Shown here piece after piece: positions 30,958 through 44,305 of a stretch of DNA of 64,000 nt (position 1 is its first letter; the number at the start of each line of letters is the position of its first letter). The DNA is from Diphasiastrum complanatum. Taxonomy: Eukaryota > Streptophyta > Lycopodiopsida > Lycopodiales > Lycopodiaceae. The DNA lies in the NCBI GenBank assembly GCA_029204225.1, contig CM055092.1, positions 65,446,923 through 65,510,922 on the forward strand, read 5' to 3'. The position numbers and the translations under genes were made by a program. Below the pieces are notes generated by a model. The model worked only from the letters and a program-made list of their open reading frames with translations. It ran no database searches and was not told the DNA's origin.

Positions 30958-31380
30958 TTGAGGATAATTATTCATGAGAAAGAGTTAAAAGCATACAAAT
31001 TGGATCTTCCCTAGTTACTCGTTCTGAGGACAGAACTGGTTTAAGGGGGGAAGAATGTTACGTCCATGTCCAGTATGTGGAATTTGGAATAACTCCTGAC
31101 ATGGATAGCCAGTCACTCTAGTGTATATGGTTATTAGTTATGCCTCATTATTCCGGGCTTGGCCAGTATAGTAATTAATAATCATATGAGGTCCCCGATC
31201 GATATTTGGACTATGGAGCACTTGCATGGCGAAACTGGCCCATCTACCTATTGGATTTTCTGATCCTTATAGCCAGGAGCTCCTCCTCTCTTGCATTCAT
31301 TCAGCATGGCATGGGGGTGAAGTGGTTAGGGTATTGACTAGCCATTTCCTGTTGGTTGGGTGTCATCAATTATGCAGTCT
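30958..31380 (+). mobile_element. 3' end of an LTR element: polypurine tract and start of 3' LTR
   Basis: AAGGGGGGAAGAA (31,043-31,055) is a typical polypurine tract, directly followed by TGTTACGTCCATGTCC, a typical LTR start at 31,056. The same LTR start recurs as TGTTATGTCCATGTCC at 51,938. The LTR's other end is not clear; from about 31,385 a LINE remnant is recognisable. Confidence 0.6.
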
Positions 31381-31384
31381 CAGA

Positions 31385-31850
31385 CTTGTATTTCAACAAA
31401 GGTAATTTGTTGGGGACCATTGAGAGGGTGAAGATACATATTAAAGTCACCAGCAAGAATAGAAAGAAGGGAGTTATGAGAACTATCACTCCAGAGGTCA
31501 CCACGAGAGTGGGGAAAATATTGAATATGTAAAAGGCAAATTCACATTTGGAGACAGTACTAACATTAACATGACCACCAGTGAGAGAAAACTGTGAGGC
31601 GAGTTTCTAGTCTTTGAAAACAAGACTCACCAAACCTCCTGGGTATCGGCAATAGGAGTGTAGAAGTAATTAAAGTTTCGAGGAAAAGATTTTGTAAGTA
31701 CGTCAAGGAGAAAACCACTTAGTTTTGTTTATTGAAGACAAACCACAAGGTTAGAATGCTGAAGAGACAGAAGATAGTTAAAGAGAAGAGAGTGACAGAT
31801 AGGGAGATTAAGCCCTCTAATATTCCAGGGCTTCATGCTTATCATCGTCG
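31385..31850 (-). pseudogene. LINE (L1-type) endonuclease remnant
   Basis: The minus strand encodes MKPWNIRGLN near 31,830 followed by LQ-stop-TKLSG near 31,710, the conserved start of the apurinic endonuclease-like domain of plant L1 elements (usually NIRGLN...LQETKL). Further on, in shifted frames, a degenerate GDFNM-like stretch appears near 31,430. It is heavily mutated, with no RT part. Confidence 0.65.
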
Positions 31851-31956
31851 TCTTCTTGGATTTTCTGTTTTGTGTTTGTTGCATGGGCTTGTTGATCCAA
31901 CTATTTCTTCTTGTCGTTGTTGAATTTCAAGATCTGATAGTTCTGGATTTCATGGT

Positions 31957-32710
31957 TCATCCTCTGGCAGTACTTGTAGAATAGTCTCTTCTTGTTTTGA
32001 GTAGGTTGTTGATTCTGGGTCTTCTATGATTGTTTCTGATTGCCGTCAGTTTGGTTGACAACTTTTTTCTTTTGTTGCTTCCTTGTGTTCTTCTTCGAAA
32101 ATAATGTTTGCAAGTCATTGATGGAGGACGAGGATACTCCACTCCTTCTTGTCTCCTCTTGCAACAATATGATTATGACTTTGGACAATGTAATATCTGA
32201 GTGTGTGGAAATCATCATCACCCAGTTTTCATATGAGGATGGTAGGCTGGACAATAAGGTCATTACAACTTCAGAGCCTTCAATCATTGAAGCTATTACC
32301 GCCATATGCTCTAATAGAGTCTTGAACTGATTAATGTGATTCTGAACATAATCAGTTTCTAACATTCTAAGTGAGAATAAGTTTCTCCTCAGATGCACCT
32401 TTTAAGTGACATCCCTCACTTAGTATAATGTGTTCAATATATCCCAAGCCTCTTTCGAAGATTGGGCTAGTTTGATGTGGCCAATCTGTATGTCGGAGAT
32501 GTTAAGGGTAATTAAGGCAAATGCCTTGCCATCCTTGAGCTTCCATGTGGAAATGCCTTGCTCATCGACACTGAAAAGTAGTTCGGTTTCAACGACTATT
32601 TTCTAAAGCTCCTTGGCCACCAGTACTACTCTCATCTTGAATTTCCATAGATGGTAATTCGAACCATCGAGTTTCTCTACCATTAGAATAGACTGTGATT
32701 GCGAATCCAT
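31957..32710 (-). pseudogene. Ty1/copia gag
   Basis: From the ATG at 32,710 the minus strand encodes KLDGSNYHLWKFKM, a stop in place of a codon near 32,610, and SSKEAWDIL. After two further stops (near 32,435 and 32,401) the 32,398-32,024 frame gives LLSSLPSSYENW and LSKVIIILLQEETRRS, the full order of a copia gag domain. It ends in a basic region before any zinc knuckle. It lies just inside the LTR and PBS at 32,851-33,763. Confidence 0.85.
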
Positions 32711-32866
32711 TTGAAAGTTTAGGATGAGTGTCTGTAGATAGTAGATTATATGACTGGAAAAAATTACAACAAATTTTTGCTCTTTATTAAAACAATCATT
32801 CTAATAATGTAAGCTCTAAGTCCACTTCACAAAAATCACAGAGTAGATATTACAACTTTGATACCA
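32711..32866 (-). other. Leader and primer-binding site of the minus-strand copia element
   Basis: TGGTATCAAAGTTG on the minus strand directly follows the LTR end at 32,867; it is a one-base variant of the initiator-Met tRNA PBS seen elsewhere here. About 150 bp of leader separates it from the gag ATG at 32,710. Confidence 0.8.
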
Positions 32867-33763
32867 TGTTGGGATTCGGTGAGGTCTACGTGTCATGACA
32901 CAAGGAAGCGAGTGGAAATCCTCGGTGCATGCAATGATGTCTATCATATTCAGACCAAATTCAATAGTTTGAGGTATGTCCTACTTGATCACAACTTCAA
33001 AAACACTGGATCGATACAATCGATTCCATAGCCATGCACGAATTACATCGATTTCAGCTTTAGCTTTGCGGAAGCATATTAGGTGTGGGAATTAGAGCAA
33101 CAAATCAACATAAGCTATCAGTCATACGAATAATTTAATCTACAAATATGTTCATCTGCTAGCAAGAAATAATCTGAAAATGAATGAAACTGAGCATCAA
33201 TCACAATATACACAACTAGATTACTAGAACGTTGATTATTCAGTCCCGAATAGATACAGTTTGAATGTAGTCAGAGTCGTGTACTTTCTAAAATAATACT
33301 CCGTAGTAACAGAGAAAAAAAACAAAACAATTGCGCTTTACATGTTCAATTGATCGCTACAATGTCTTTAGGAGCTAACCGAGCAACAATAGTTTACAAT
33401 TAAGATTATTAAGGCACTACGTGATGTTGGCAGTCGACTGCCTTCAGACAATATCTAATTCAGTTAGAGATTTTGTCCGAGCGCGATTCAATTTACTTGT
33501 TGATCTGTCAGTAGTCGGATTACGGCCGATTATTCGAGGATGTCGAACTATCGAGGATGACCGAATAATCTAAGATGATCGAATAGATGAAGGTGTTCGA
33601 ACAATCAGGGAAACATTGTCACTGATCTTTTTGTATTTTTGTAGACTATCAGAAAACAAGTGTATTTCTACAGAGAATATGCAAGTGTACAAGTATTTAC
33701 AACAAGTAGTAAATGGATCTAGATTAGCAGAGAGATAGGGATGGAGAGGATATAAATCCAACA
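32867..33763 (-). repeat. Ty1/copia 5' LTR (897 bp) with TGTTGG...CCAACA ends
   Basis: On the plus strand it starts TGTTGGGATT and ends AAATCCAACA, so the ends form an inverted repeat with one indel, and the PBS abuts it. The 3' part of the element is missing; it is cut at about 31,950 next to the LINE remnant. Confidence 0.8.
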
Positions 33764-33808
33764 TAAGTTTATGAATGTCTTATCTTTTCCCTAGTAGACA
33801 TCACCTTA

Positions 33809-34809
33809 GGGCCCTTTTTGAACTCAAAAAGGGCCTCTTCCTTGCCTAAACGTGTTTGCTAATTAGGATTAATTAATTCATTAATTGTCCTACATGGCAG
33901 CTCACCTTGGGTTTATCATGGGTTAACTCACACCTCAATAGGCTTCAGTAAGCCTAGTGTAATAAATCAAGGACACATGATCTTAATGTAGCCAAAAAAA
34001 TTTGAATCCAATGAAGACTTTCACTCTTCAAGGCCTTCAAAAGTTAATATAGTTAACTCAGAATGAGAAAAAAGGGGGCCCAATATTTCTTTGGGACCCC
34101 ATTTTGAGAAACAAATTCAAAAAAAAAATGAGAGGGAGGGGGGCTTGAAAATGACAAGCCCCCCCCCCCCCCCTCAAGTTGTGTACATAGTGCGCACTCC
34201 GAGCCGCTGGCCCGGGTCAGTGCGCAACGCGCCTGCGCACCCTACCTCCCTCACTCTATGTGCCTAGGGGGAGGGAGGGGGGCTTTATGGGGGTGGGTGG
34301 CGGCCTTCGGAGTTCGCACACTAACCCGGGCCAGCGGCCCGAAGTGGAGAGAACATGGAGATGGGGGGGGCGCATGGGTGCATGGCCCACTATGTACACA
34401 ACTTGGGGGGGGCGGAAGGGGGGGTGGGGGGTGGGGGGGGGGCGGGGGCTTGTCATTTTCAAGCCCCCCTCCCTTTCATTTTTTTTTTGAATTTGTTTTT
34501 CAAAATGGGGGCCAAAGAAATATTGGGCCCCCTTTTTTCTCATTCTTGAGCTAAAAAATAGATTATTTGAAGTGCTTGAAAAAATAGTAATTGTACCATT
34601 GCAATACTATCATTGATGTGAGTTGAGGAGGTCCAGTTAGAGGAGGGTTAGTGGGTGAGTTAGAATTTAAAGATCCAATCTACACCATTGGATGTGCCAT
34701 GTCATATGGACCATTCCATCTCAATTGTCACTCTCTTATTGGTACACATGTCATCATTAACACTAATTATAATTAGTGAAGAGGCCCGTTTTGAGTCCAA
34801 AAAGGGCCC
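33809..34809. mobile_element. Foldback/MITE-like element with 32-bp terminal inverted repeats
   Basis: The ends 33,809-33,840 and 34,809-34,778 match as inverted repeats at 30 of 32 bases, starting GGGCCCTTTTTG. Each end is itself nearly palindromic (GGGCCCTTTTTG...CAAAAAGGGCC). Inside lies a second long inverted repeat whose arms start at 34,061 and 34,545 and include runs of up to about 14 C or G. The element is flanked by TA on both sides (TTA before, TAA after), consistent with a TA or TWA target duplication. No transposase is encoded; open frames over the G-rich arms are artefacts of the repeat. Confidence 0.75.
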
Positions 34810-37700
34810 TAATGAAGGGGTGGTAGAAAAGTGATCCAACATCTTCAGATTAAAGGGGCCCAACCACTTGAATCAATTGCCTTTACTCAACTTTTGCTTA
34901 CTAGTAAGAAGTATGTACACATGTGAGAGGGATCTTGAGCCATGAAAGACCCTAGTATGAGCATAGGTGTCTTTTTGTGTCTTATATGTTTGATATGTGG
35001 AATACCTTCCTCAAGAAGAGGAAAGGAGATCTTCACCACCATGTCTCTTATTGGGGGACCAACCATGTCAATCACCTTGACTCACAAAATTGGATGATGA
35101 AGATTGCATTATCCTAGCCATTAACTAATATTTAATCCGAAAATGTTTAGGATGTCAATCTTAGTGGTCACAATTTTGGTGTCTCGAAAATACTTGAGTC
35201 TCATGGATAGTATATGAAAATATTTAGAATTATTGGATGGAATATGAGGATTTGGAGTATGCCTCTTGGATAGAACATCATGAAAATGGCGAGCAATTAA
35301 AAATTTCTCTATAGTTGTAACTTCAAGAAGAATCTTCTAAAGCTCACAGATTACATTTGAATGTGCTCAATCTTTTATATATTATGATTAGATTGCCCCC
35401 TTGTCTCGCCTCTACTAGAGTTGCACTAATATACCTCGCATGTGCTCTCATCATGCCACTATTGAAGTTGTCATGATATGCCTCATAGTGAACCTCATCT
35501 AGTTGTGATGGATTGTGGTGGTAAAGAGTTTTTTAGGCTTCATATGTTATTTCATTTTTCTATTATAATGTTTTTTTATAAAACTCATAAATTATCTTGG
35601 TCATGATTTTTTGCAAAATACTTTTTTTTGTATGATTGTTTCCAAATAATTTGGAAATTGACTCATAAAAAAACACGATTTCATACTAAATTAGGTAATC
35701 TAAATGATATACCAGAAAATTTTTACCTTTTTGTGAATAATCATTTAAATCTCAACTTGTCTATTTGGAGGCCAATAGTAACTTGAGTAGAAGGTCTCAT
35801 TTTCTATGCTAGATACATTCAAATCCATGTATTTGAAGTCTACAGAGACATGCATCTTATCTATTACTAGTTTGTAGTATAGATACAATATTTACCCTTG
35901 AAACTTGTCAAGATTGTATCTACACCTCACATTTTGATCAAGGGCTCACATTAGAAAGGTCAGATGAATGAAAGGCTAAGATAGACTCAGCCTCTAAGTG
36001 TGAGTACTCTTCACTATATTTGAGCCTCTTTTATGCATACTTATCATACATTGAGTAGTGAATATTGGACTTTTTGGGAGCAAGCTTGTAAGTAGTGAAG
36101 ACATTGGCAATCTGCTTATTTGCCTGCATAGTTAGATAGTAGAAACCATTGAGACTTATTTATTGGGGTGATTTGAGGATGCCATGGCCTAATACAAGTG
36201 TTGGAAGTTCATATCCCGTACTCTTCATGTTTGATATTCCATTGATGTGATGTTTATGTATTTTGATCTCTCTTGCTTAGACTAAATATTGATCTTGCCT
36301 GACATTGTCAAGTTTGGGAGTCCAAGTTGCTTATGTTAAGTGCAATCATTTTGGTCATAGATCCTTAAGTTAATCTTTGACAAGTTTTTCACATGATATC
36401 AAAGCTCTATTCATCTTTGAATCAATTTAGGAGGGCGCTACTAATCCAGTAGCCATTTTGTGATGTCTGGTGAAGCTAGTCATCAAGAATCACTATAAGA
36501 CATATTGTTCAAGTTGGAAACACATGAAGCAACTTCTTCTTTATAAGGAAATCTACTCTTTAGAATCAGAAATAGGTTTCAAATCATTCATACATTCATT
36601 TCTAAATTTTCATTTGAGGTATGGAACTTGGCTTTCTACTAGATTTAATTTTTTGAACTAGTCTTAACGTTGTTAAAATTTATTGATATTAAACATCAAA
36701 ATTAGGTATAATATATTGTGTATAGGTTTGGATCAAATGAATCCATTAGGAATTTCAAGAATGATTTTAAGCAATGATTTAGATCTTGTATCAAGATATC
36801 AAGGTCTAGACAAGTTTGATGTGCATCTTCATGATTAGTCCTTAAAGTGTTTTTCTTGAATATGACTTTCTTTGTGTGCAAGTAGAGTTAGATTGCCATC
36901 CTCAAGGTGCAGAAAGATATCATAGATCACATTCAATGCACACTAATGTTACATAAGTTCAAATACTATGAAGCCTTGTGATACTATTTATTTAGCTATC
37001 ATTAGCCAATAGCCCTTGTAACTCAATACTTCAGCATTTAAAAAAGAACAATTTATTGCATCATTTCTTTCACTGTATCACTTGTGTAGAGCTAGCATTC
37101 TTACATCTAGAATATCCAAGAGGTTGAAGTGTTCAAATCTGCAATTACAAAAAATTCACAGTTAGTACAAAAAATTTATGTGATTACATTATGATGGATG
37201 CATTTCTCTTTTTGTAGTGTGCAATATATTATGTGTCTTTACATTTGGCTATCCCTTATATTGTCCATTATGACTGTGTTGCACTATTTTAAACCACATT
37301 GAGCTTCATATCAAAAGTAAAACCTAAACGTATAGGTATTCTAACACTTGGAAGTTTTAATTTGAGATTGAGAAAAGATGAAAATTATCTTCTCTAAAGC
37401 ACAAACTATAGTAAGAAACTTGATTATCTAAAACTAGAATTGGAGGCAATATGGTTGAAATACAATAAGTTCAATAATTGAATATGAGAATTGGATGTTC
37501 TTGCCAGTAATTTTCTATTTCATCTTTGATGCTCACAGGATGTTATCAACCAGCTAATCTGAGATCCATATCCTTCAATCCAACATGTTTCAAGTGTGTA
37601 AAATGGTCTTTGACTCCCGCAAAAAACTACAAGGGAAAACCGAATTGAAGGTCATAGGTATTTGTTCAAATTGCAAGACACAAGAAACATAGTTGAACTT
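34810..37700. other. Long stretch without recognisable genes
   Basis: About 2.9 kb of AT-rich sequence. The only element signal is CACATGATATCAAAGCTC at about 36,391, a plausible degenerate copia PBS after an LTR end. No gag follows that I can read. Downstream of the desaturase stop codon I searched for a further C-terminal exon and found no convincing one. Confidence 0.45.
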
Positions 37701-37812
37701 AATAGTTGATTTAAAGTTGTACATGTAAACGAATCAATTGAAGCATGAAAAATCATACACTTATACACAATTCAATGATTGAGGAATAGTTGTTAGCATT
37801 AAAACCACAATG

Positions 37813-40800
37813 TCATACTGAAGCATGACGTTTGTATGGAATATTGAACTCTTTGCAAGTGGCCTCCACAATGGGTTGAATACTTGGGTAGTGCATGTGA
37901 CACACTCCTGGAAATAGGTGATGTTCAATCTGCATAAAAAATGCAAAACTTATTATCATACTTTTGTATAGTTTCATGCTAGAACTTGCAAACATCAGAT
38001 GCATTCACATGCTAAAAAAAACTAGCATCTCCTTTATGTAATTATAGACCCATAAGTACTTTAAGCTCTTATTTTAATCAAATTCTTCTTTGAAAGTGCT
38101 AATAAATACATAATCTTCTAGCTAGATCAAGATGTACATAGATTTGTAGTTCTGTAAAGATAGTTGAAGAAAGACTACTTCAAAATCAACTTGATTTCAA
38201 CCAATGAGGCAAGTCAAATAGAAATGATGCAAATCATTATCCTAAGCTTACAGGTGAGTTTGTATAGATGCCTCTATGTATTAGTATATAAATGTATGCA
38301 TATATAGAATATGCAAATGCCAACTTTTTCATAACAGGCCTTAAGCCTAAGACAAGTGTAGGCCCTAGATATTTTCAAAAAAGACATACAAGCTTGTATG
38401 GAAAGCTATAAGCCACATGTCAAAGAATGTGAACAATCTATCTTTTGGACAAGTGCCAATTTCAAGGTCTACTTTGTCAAAGTAACATATGCTGTAATTC
38501 ATACTTCTCACATGCCACCTTAATCATTATGTTTCGATGAGTATGTTAAATTTAAGTCAACTCTCCAAATTTGTACCTTTCATGGGTCAAAACCATTTTT
38601 TCATAAAAGAACATAAATACTTTTAATGCACAAAATTTTTAATATCACATAACACAAAAATGGCACAAGTGATATCAAAGATCCAAAACTTACTTGGTAA
38701 ATAAGTCCTCCGGATAGATGCAACCACAAGGTCGAACCTGTGTTGTAGTTTGTTGAGGCACATACCTAGAAAACAATAATATTGTGCATTGTTATGAGAG
38801 AAATGATGAGTCATTGAGAAAGAATGTGGTTTCTTTTCATACTTTATCTACAAATTGCAAGCAATTTTCAAATTGAAAATTGTATAAAACATTTGCTCTC
38901 CAATGAGCCATGTGATCAATATACATTTTAGAGAACAAAGAGTTATACAAACTAAATGAATAGTCAATCATTGTGATCCTATGAATTTTTTCTACTTTTT
39001 AAATAATAATACAATATAAAAGGAGATATGAGTTTTTTCTATAATGAAGTTGAAAATAATGTATGAATTTTTTTTTCCCCCTTGTGGAACCATTTTGTAG
39101 CTTTTCAACACAACATATAAATCTTAAGTATCTCACACAGTCAAGCCTCTCTTAAAGTAGAGTTTTCATGTATGAATAAACTTGGATTTGACTTGAAATT
39201 CAAACTCTACGAAATTGTCCATTTTTCAAATTCTTAAAGTAAATATGTTGATTCACATTAAGTCAAAAATTGGTTCTTTCCATGTTTTGCATTTGTCGAA
39301 TGTAAACACTACATCAACACTATCTAGGGATTTAAAATTCTATATAGTTTTAAATCTTTCTTAAAGACAAAATGTGGGCTTGATTTTGATTCATTCTATC
39401 ATGAAGGGCTCTATATTATGTTCTTTGTTGCATATTTCTTCCCGATTAACATATCTACAATATTTAGCATGTATGGCAATGATTTTGATTTTCTTTGTCT
39501 AGAGTATCAATAGTAATGAGTTGCACATATGGGAACATTGTATGCTTGCATGGGCACAAGTAGAGGTAAAGCAAGGGCTATTTCATCTAGGAGAAACTTG
39601 CCCTGAGATTTTCTTGCCAGGTTACTCTCTCTACACTTGCATCTTAGTCCCTGGCACAGGGGTGATGCTATTGGAGATTGAGTCAGTAGCATCTGTCTGG
39701 TTGGGTGGTTTGGCTCCACAGTCATTCCTTTGTGTGTGTCTTCTTAGCAGGATCTTGGAGTGCTTGCTCCTTACAACTAATAGCCACAATTCACAATATA
39801 CTCTAAGTTTGAGATTCTATTTCTAGATGTTTGGTCTTAGGCAAAAAAATTCTAGGATACTTTTGTGACTTTCAAAGTAGAGGAAGGTTGATATTAAATG
39901 TTTGGAGCCACCATATCTATTTTAATTTCAACTACCATGCATATGAAGATAATATGAAGAATCCATTTCAAATACAATGGAGAAAGAAAATATCTAATCA
40001 AAATCACTTACCTAATGTCATTGATTGAACAAGACAAGCAGTCAAACATTAATATGTAAAAAAAAAGAAATTGATAAGATAATAATATTTGTTGTAGTTT
40101 CAGAAAACATGTTTTATTATGAGTAAAATTAAATAGACAACATAATAATGAAAGCGAATGACATCAAGCAACTGTTATAATCAAAACATGGATCTTGCAT
40201 CAAGCATTTGATTGTATTAAAGAGTGAATATTTTTCTATACAACCTGCATTGCTGCCCAACCATAAGGCACAGTTGGAACTCCTTCATTTAGATCAACCG
40301 TCAAGAAAGTTGTGGATTCCACCACATGACTAATCTCAAATAATATTGCTAGTGTCCATCCACACACCAACTGCACCAAACAGGTAGAATTTGTTATATA
40401 GAAAGATGAACACACAAGTAGTCCTCTTGACAACAAATTCCACCAATGTATTTCACTAAGCATATTCTAATTGGACTAAGAAACATGTGTGTTTTGATTA
40501 TCAACAAACCTGTGATAAGATATATAGCTTCACCATTGTGGAGATTTCGTAGTTGCTATAAAGAAATGGAAGGATGACAATGTAAACAACATAGGAGAGT
40601 TTTGATCTCCAAAAAACCAAAATTTCCAAAGGTGTCATTTTTGCGATAATGCCTCTGCATGAACAACCACACATTACACATGACAAAGAGCACGCATCAG
40701 TGTGACAATCCAAGAAATAAACTTTATATTTGGTACATATCATTTTCGCAATTTTAGCAAATGAGATTGAAATAAGTATATGAATTTGCATATTTTAAGA

Positions 40801-42149
40801 CTTTGTGCAAATTAAGAGATATAATACTCACTGTCCAATTTTTCCTGTGATCAAGGCCTGAAAGTCATCGAACCAAATAGCCTTCAATGTCATTAGACCA
40901 TAAAGTGGCCATAGGTATATGTGCTGCAATGCACAAGTCACAATTAATTCACCTAGAATGTTGAAAGAGTACTTGACTAACTTTTTAATGCTAAAAGGAT
41001 TCATAAGGCCTTCATAGCTCGAATGATGGCATTGGTAACTATATGGGCTATTATTGTAACGCTCAGGACAATAATCATTCTTGCTAGAGAAAAATCCCAT
41101 GACTCACCTGATAGGCATGAAAAGAGTGTCTTGGTTGTTCTAAGTGCACCCTTCTGATATCAACGTCATTTGCTCCTATAAAGGTGTTCAACCTTATGAA
41201 TCCATTCAATCGTATGTACTCACGATGACACTTTGCATCATACATACTCGCATGAATATTGTGCTATTGAATACAATATCAATGCTACTTATTTGATTTG
41301 AAGATCAAAATTTATGTCAACAAGCTTCATTTTAATATGGATTGAGAAAACATACTAATATCTGGGTCGAATTTGTTCACATTTGTATAAGCATGATGTG
41401 CAATAATGTGTTGTTGCCTCCATATATAGCTATCAAACAATAAAATCACAATGAGAAAACAAATTTTCTCAACTTAAAAGTGACTAGATAATTTTTATAT
41501 TTTAAGTATCATGTAAAATTTACCTGCTAGCTCCAATTAAATCTGAAGATATTCCCATCAAATATGAGAACCAAGGCCATGTAGAATATGCTCCTACAAA
41601 GAAGTTCACATCCGAGGTGCTACACAGATCAGCTATTCTAATTTACAAATCTCTTTTGACATCTTAAAAGCTTCCAACTTTAGTGAATGACATGCTTGTA
41701 GTGTTCATTTAACAAATGGAATGCAACCATCATAACCATGTAGTCATTTGCAAAGAAAACGGTAGATTCTGTAAAGGTTTTCTTTATATTAACTTGTTTT
41801 ATGTTCTCCTAAGAGAGCCAAACATCTAAGTCTCTTATTGAATGTTCTTTACATGCACAAAATGAGCATTTTGGCTATGATATTTCTATACTTTATCAAA
41901 TACACATATACATAGGAACTAGTAGTTGTAAAATGTATCCAACAACAAGAAAATTGGACACTCACCATGGTTGCCGTCATGCATTATATTCATCGCGATA
42001 TGAGCTGATATGTATCCAAATGCAATAGCATATATAGAAGAAATGATAGGATTTTGGACTTGGAAAAACATCAAATAGTAGAAGAACAAATACAATGCTA
42101 AGATCACAGCTGACTTGATAAACAAGTGTGAATGCACTCTTGGATTCAC
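37813..42149 (-). pseudogene. Front-end fatty acid desaturase copy A: intact catalytic exons, no cytochrome b5 exons
   Basis: Nine exons join in phase with GT..AG sites on the minus strand (numbered by copy B): 4, 42,149-41,966; 5, 41,593-41,524; 6, 41,429-41,356; 7, 41,175-41,108; 8, 40,923-40,832; 9, 40,654-40,510; 10, 40,370-40,245; 11, 38,765-38,694; 12, 37,929-37,813. Together they encode about 315 residues with histidine box 1 HDGNHG (exons 4/5), box 2 QQHIIAHH (exon 6) and box 3 QIEHH (across exons 11/12, after SGGLIY), plus hydrophobic segments and IAKMTPLE. Such enzymes insert a double bond between an existing one and the carboxyl end of an acyl chain at the ER. The N-terminal cytochrome b5 exons are missing: upstream of 42,195 the sequence jumps to DNA that in copy B lies upstream of exon 1. 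The stop after KRHASV is early for the family; GTATGA there could be a donor to an unseen exon. Probably non-functional. Confidence 0.85.
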
Positions 42150-42511
42150 CTGCATCATTTCCAATTAAAAAATGATCATTAGACTTTTACATTTCATACA
42201 AACATGGCAAAATAACGAGATAACTTTTAGTTGGGGGAATGCTCTCCCATCCTAGGAGGGCACTCCGCCCCGAGCAGGTGGAAGGCCCAAGGAGGGGACT
42301 CTTAGGGACCAAGGAAAGAGAATCTTTGTTTTGGAGAGATAATGCTAGTTTTCGAAGAGAGAATTATATTATAACAACGTTTTGAAATGATGGAGAGAGC
42401 AATCAAGGTGCTTATTCTGCCTCTCAAGATGCCTGTAGAACATATAATCTAAATCTGAGTAGATTTTCATGACTTTGGATGAATTTTGAGCATTACCTAG
42501 CGTGAAGATTT
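39343..42511. repeat. Segmental duplication, copy A side
   Basis: It is nearly collinear with 51,671-54,760 plus 57,435-57,769: desaturase exons 4-10, introns and flanks are shared. Relative to B it lacks the approximately 2.7-kb segment 54,760-57,435 (exons 1-3 and upstream region) and the 228-bp insertion at 51,827-52,054. Confidence 0.85.
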
Positions 42512-42985
42512 ATGTGCTCTAGGTTTTGGTTGGTTTTGATGCCCTTGAGGCTAGACTTAAAGAAAAGGAAGACCCTCGTGTGGGGGCCTTCCTGTATACA
42601 TTCATTTCATACTCAAGAAGGAAATTAGATGTGGTCTAGAAGTAAAATTTTAAAGTTCATTCTCTTATCATTTGTAGTCAATTGACGAAATCGATCTAAA
42701 CTTGCTCCAAACTTGAATATCTCTATGAGCATGTACATGGAAGCCCATTCCTAACATTTTTGGGTGTCTGTGGCATTTTGTTCCGTACGTTGTGGAATGC
42801 AACATGCTCCATATATTACATCAAAACAAGTTTTGAACATCATTCATTTACATTGAGATTTGCCACCAAAAGCATGCCATCATGATCTTGAGTTTCTTAT
42901 GCCGATTTTTGGGCTCTAACATCATCCAAGCAGGTGACTAACACAACTAGTAGCAGTTCTAGGTACTTGTACAATATTGTAGCAA
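42512..42985. other. Short interval without recognisable feature
   Basis: AT-rich sequence between the end of the segmental duplication and the (AG)n-associated repeat block. No gene or element signal is seen. Confidence 0.5.
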
Positions 42986-44020
42986 TTTGTCTCCTATTTT
43001 TTGTTGTAGATCCAATTTTGTAGTATAGAACTATATTCAATTTTATTTTCATTAGGATTTATGAAAACATATCTGCACATCCTAGAAAAAAATCTGTACT
43101 TATATTGATGAATTTGTTGATAATGGGTACATCTATCAACTGGGGTGGGAATCAGTGAACCTCGGAAAATCTGTCTAAGTTTGAAGACAATATACCATCT
43201 GTTATTCCGAGGTCCATTCCGACCTCTGCTCATGCATTTTTTACAATTCATAAACAGATTATATGCTAGATTATTACCTGCTCATAAATGCTAGATTATA
43301 TACCTCTGCTCATAAATGTTTATCTCCTATCTTCTGTTGTAGATGCAAGTTTTGTAATGTAGGAATATATTCAATTTTATTTTACATTAGAATTTATGAA
43401 AATACATGTACACATTTTTAAAACAAACCTCTACATTTTTTGATGAACCTGTTGACAATGGGTGATAATCAGTGGAGGTCGGAACAAACCTCGGAATATT
43501 CTGGATCTGTTAAAGGCTATATACCATCTTTTATTCCGAGGTCCATTTCCACCTCTGCTCTTACATTCAAAAATAGATCTCTGATAAACATTGGCAATTT
43601 GTGCCTGAACAATGCTAGATTATTACCACCTCAACTGATATATCAAGATTACAAAATTTCTGCCCCATTTGATACATCAAAATGAACAAAATGTGACTCA
43701 ACACCACCACAATTTTTAGATTTTTTCACCACATTGAAGCCTTCGTGCTGCCTTCTTGATTGCGTTTGTCCTTGAAATGATGACACTTCTCCACTAGTGT
43801 TTTTATGAACCCGCTGGGGAACTCCATAGTTGGCCTAAGAAAACCCACTCTCAACAATTCGTGGTATACATAATTAATGTTTCAAGCTTACTAGTTCGTG
43901 CTACTCTGATTTGTAGAATCTTAATCTAGTCCTGTTATTTTAATTTACAGGATCATAATTTATGTGTTGTGTATTGGCTATGTTTCATGCTTAGAAATAG
44001 AGAGCGAGGGATATGGAGAG

Positions 44021-44123
<103 letters not shown>

Positions 44124-44212
44124 CGTTTTGTTGATGTAGAATTACATTCAATTTTATTTTCATTAAGATTTATGAAAACAAATCTACACATCCTAGAAAG
44201 AAATCTGTACTT

Positions 44213-44215
<3 letters not shown>

Positions 44216-44303
<88 letters not shown>
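44216..44303. repeat. (AG)n microsatellite
   Basis: About 88 bp of GA repeats, separated from the preceding array by about 96 bp of the common repeat unit. Confidence 0.97.

Positions 44304-44305
<2 letters not shown>

Noticed and set aside
34256-34554. Overlapping Gly/Pro-rich frames on both strands
   Set aside because: They lie on the G/C-run arms of the foldback element and mirror each other; no start context or family resemblance.
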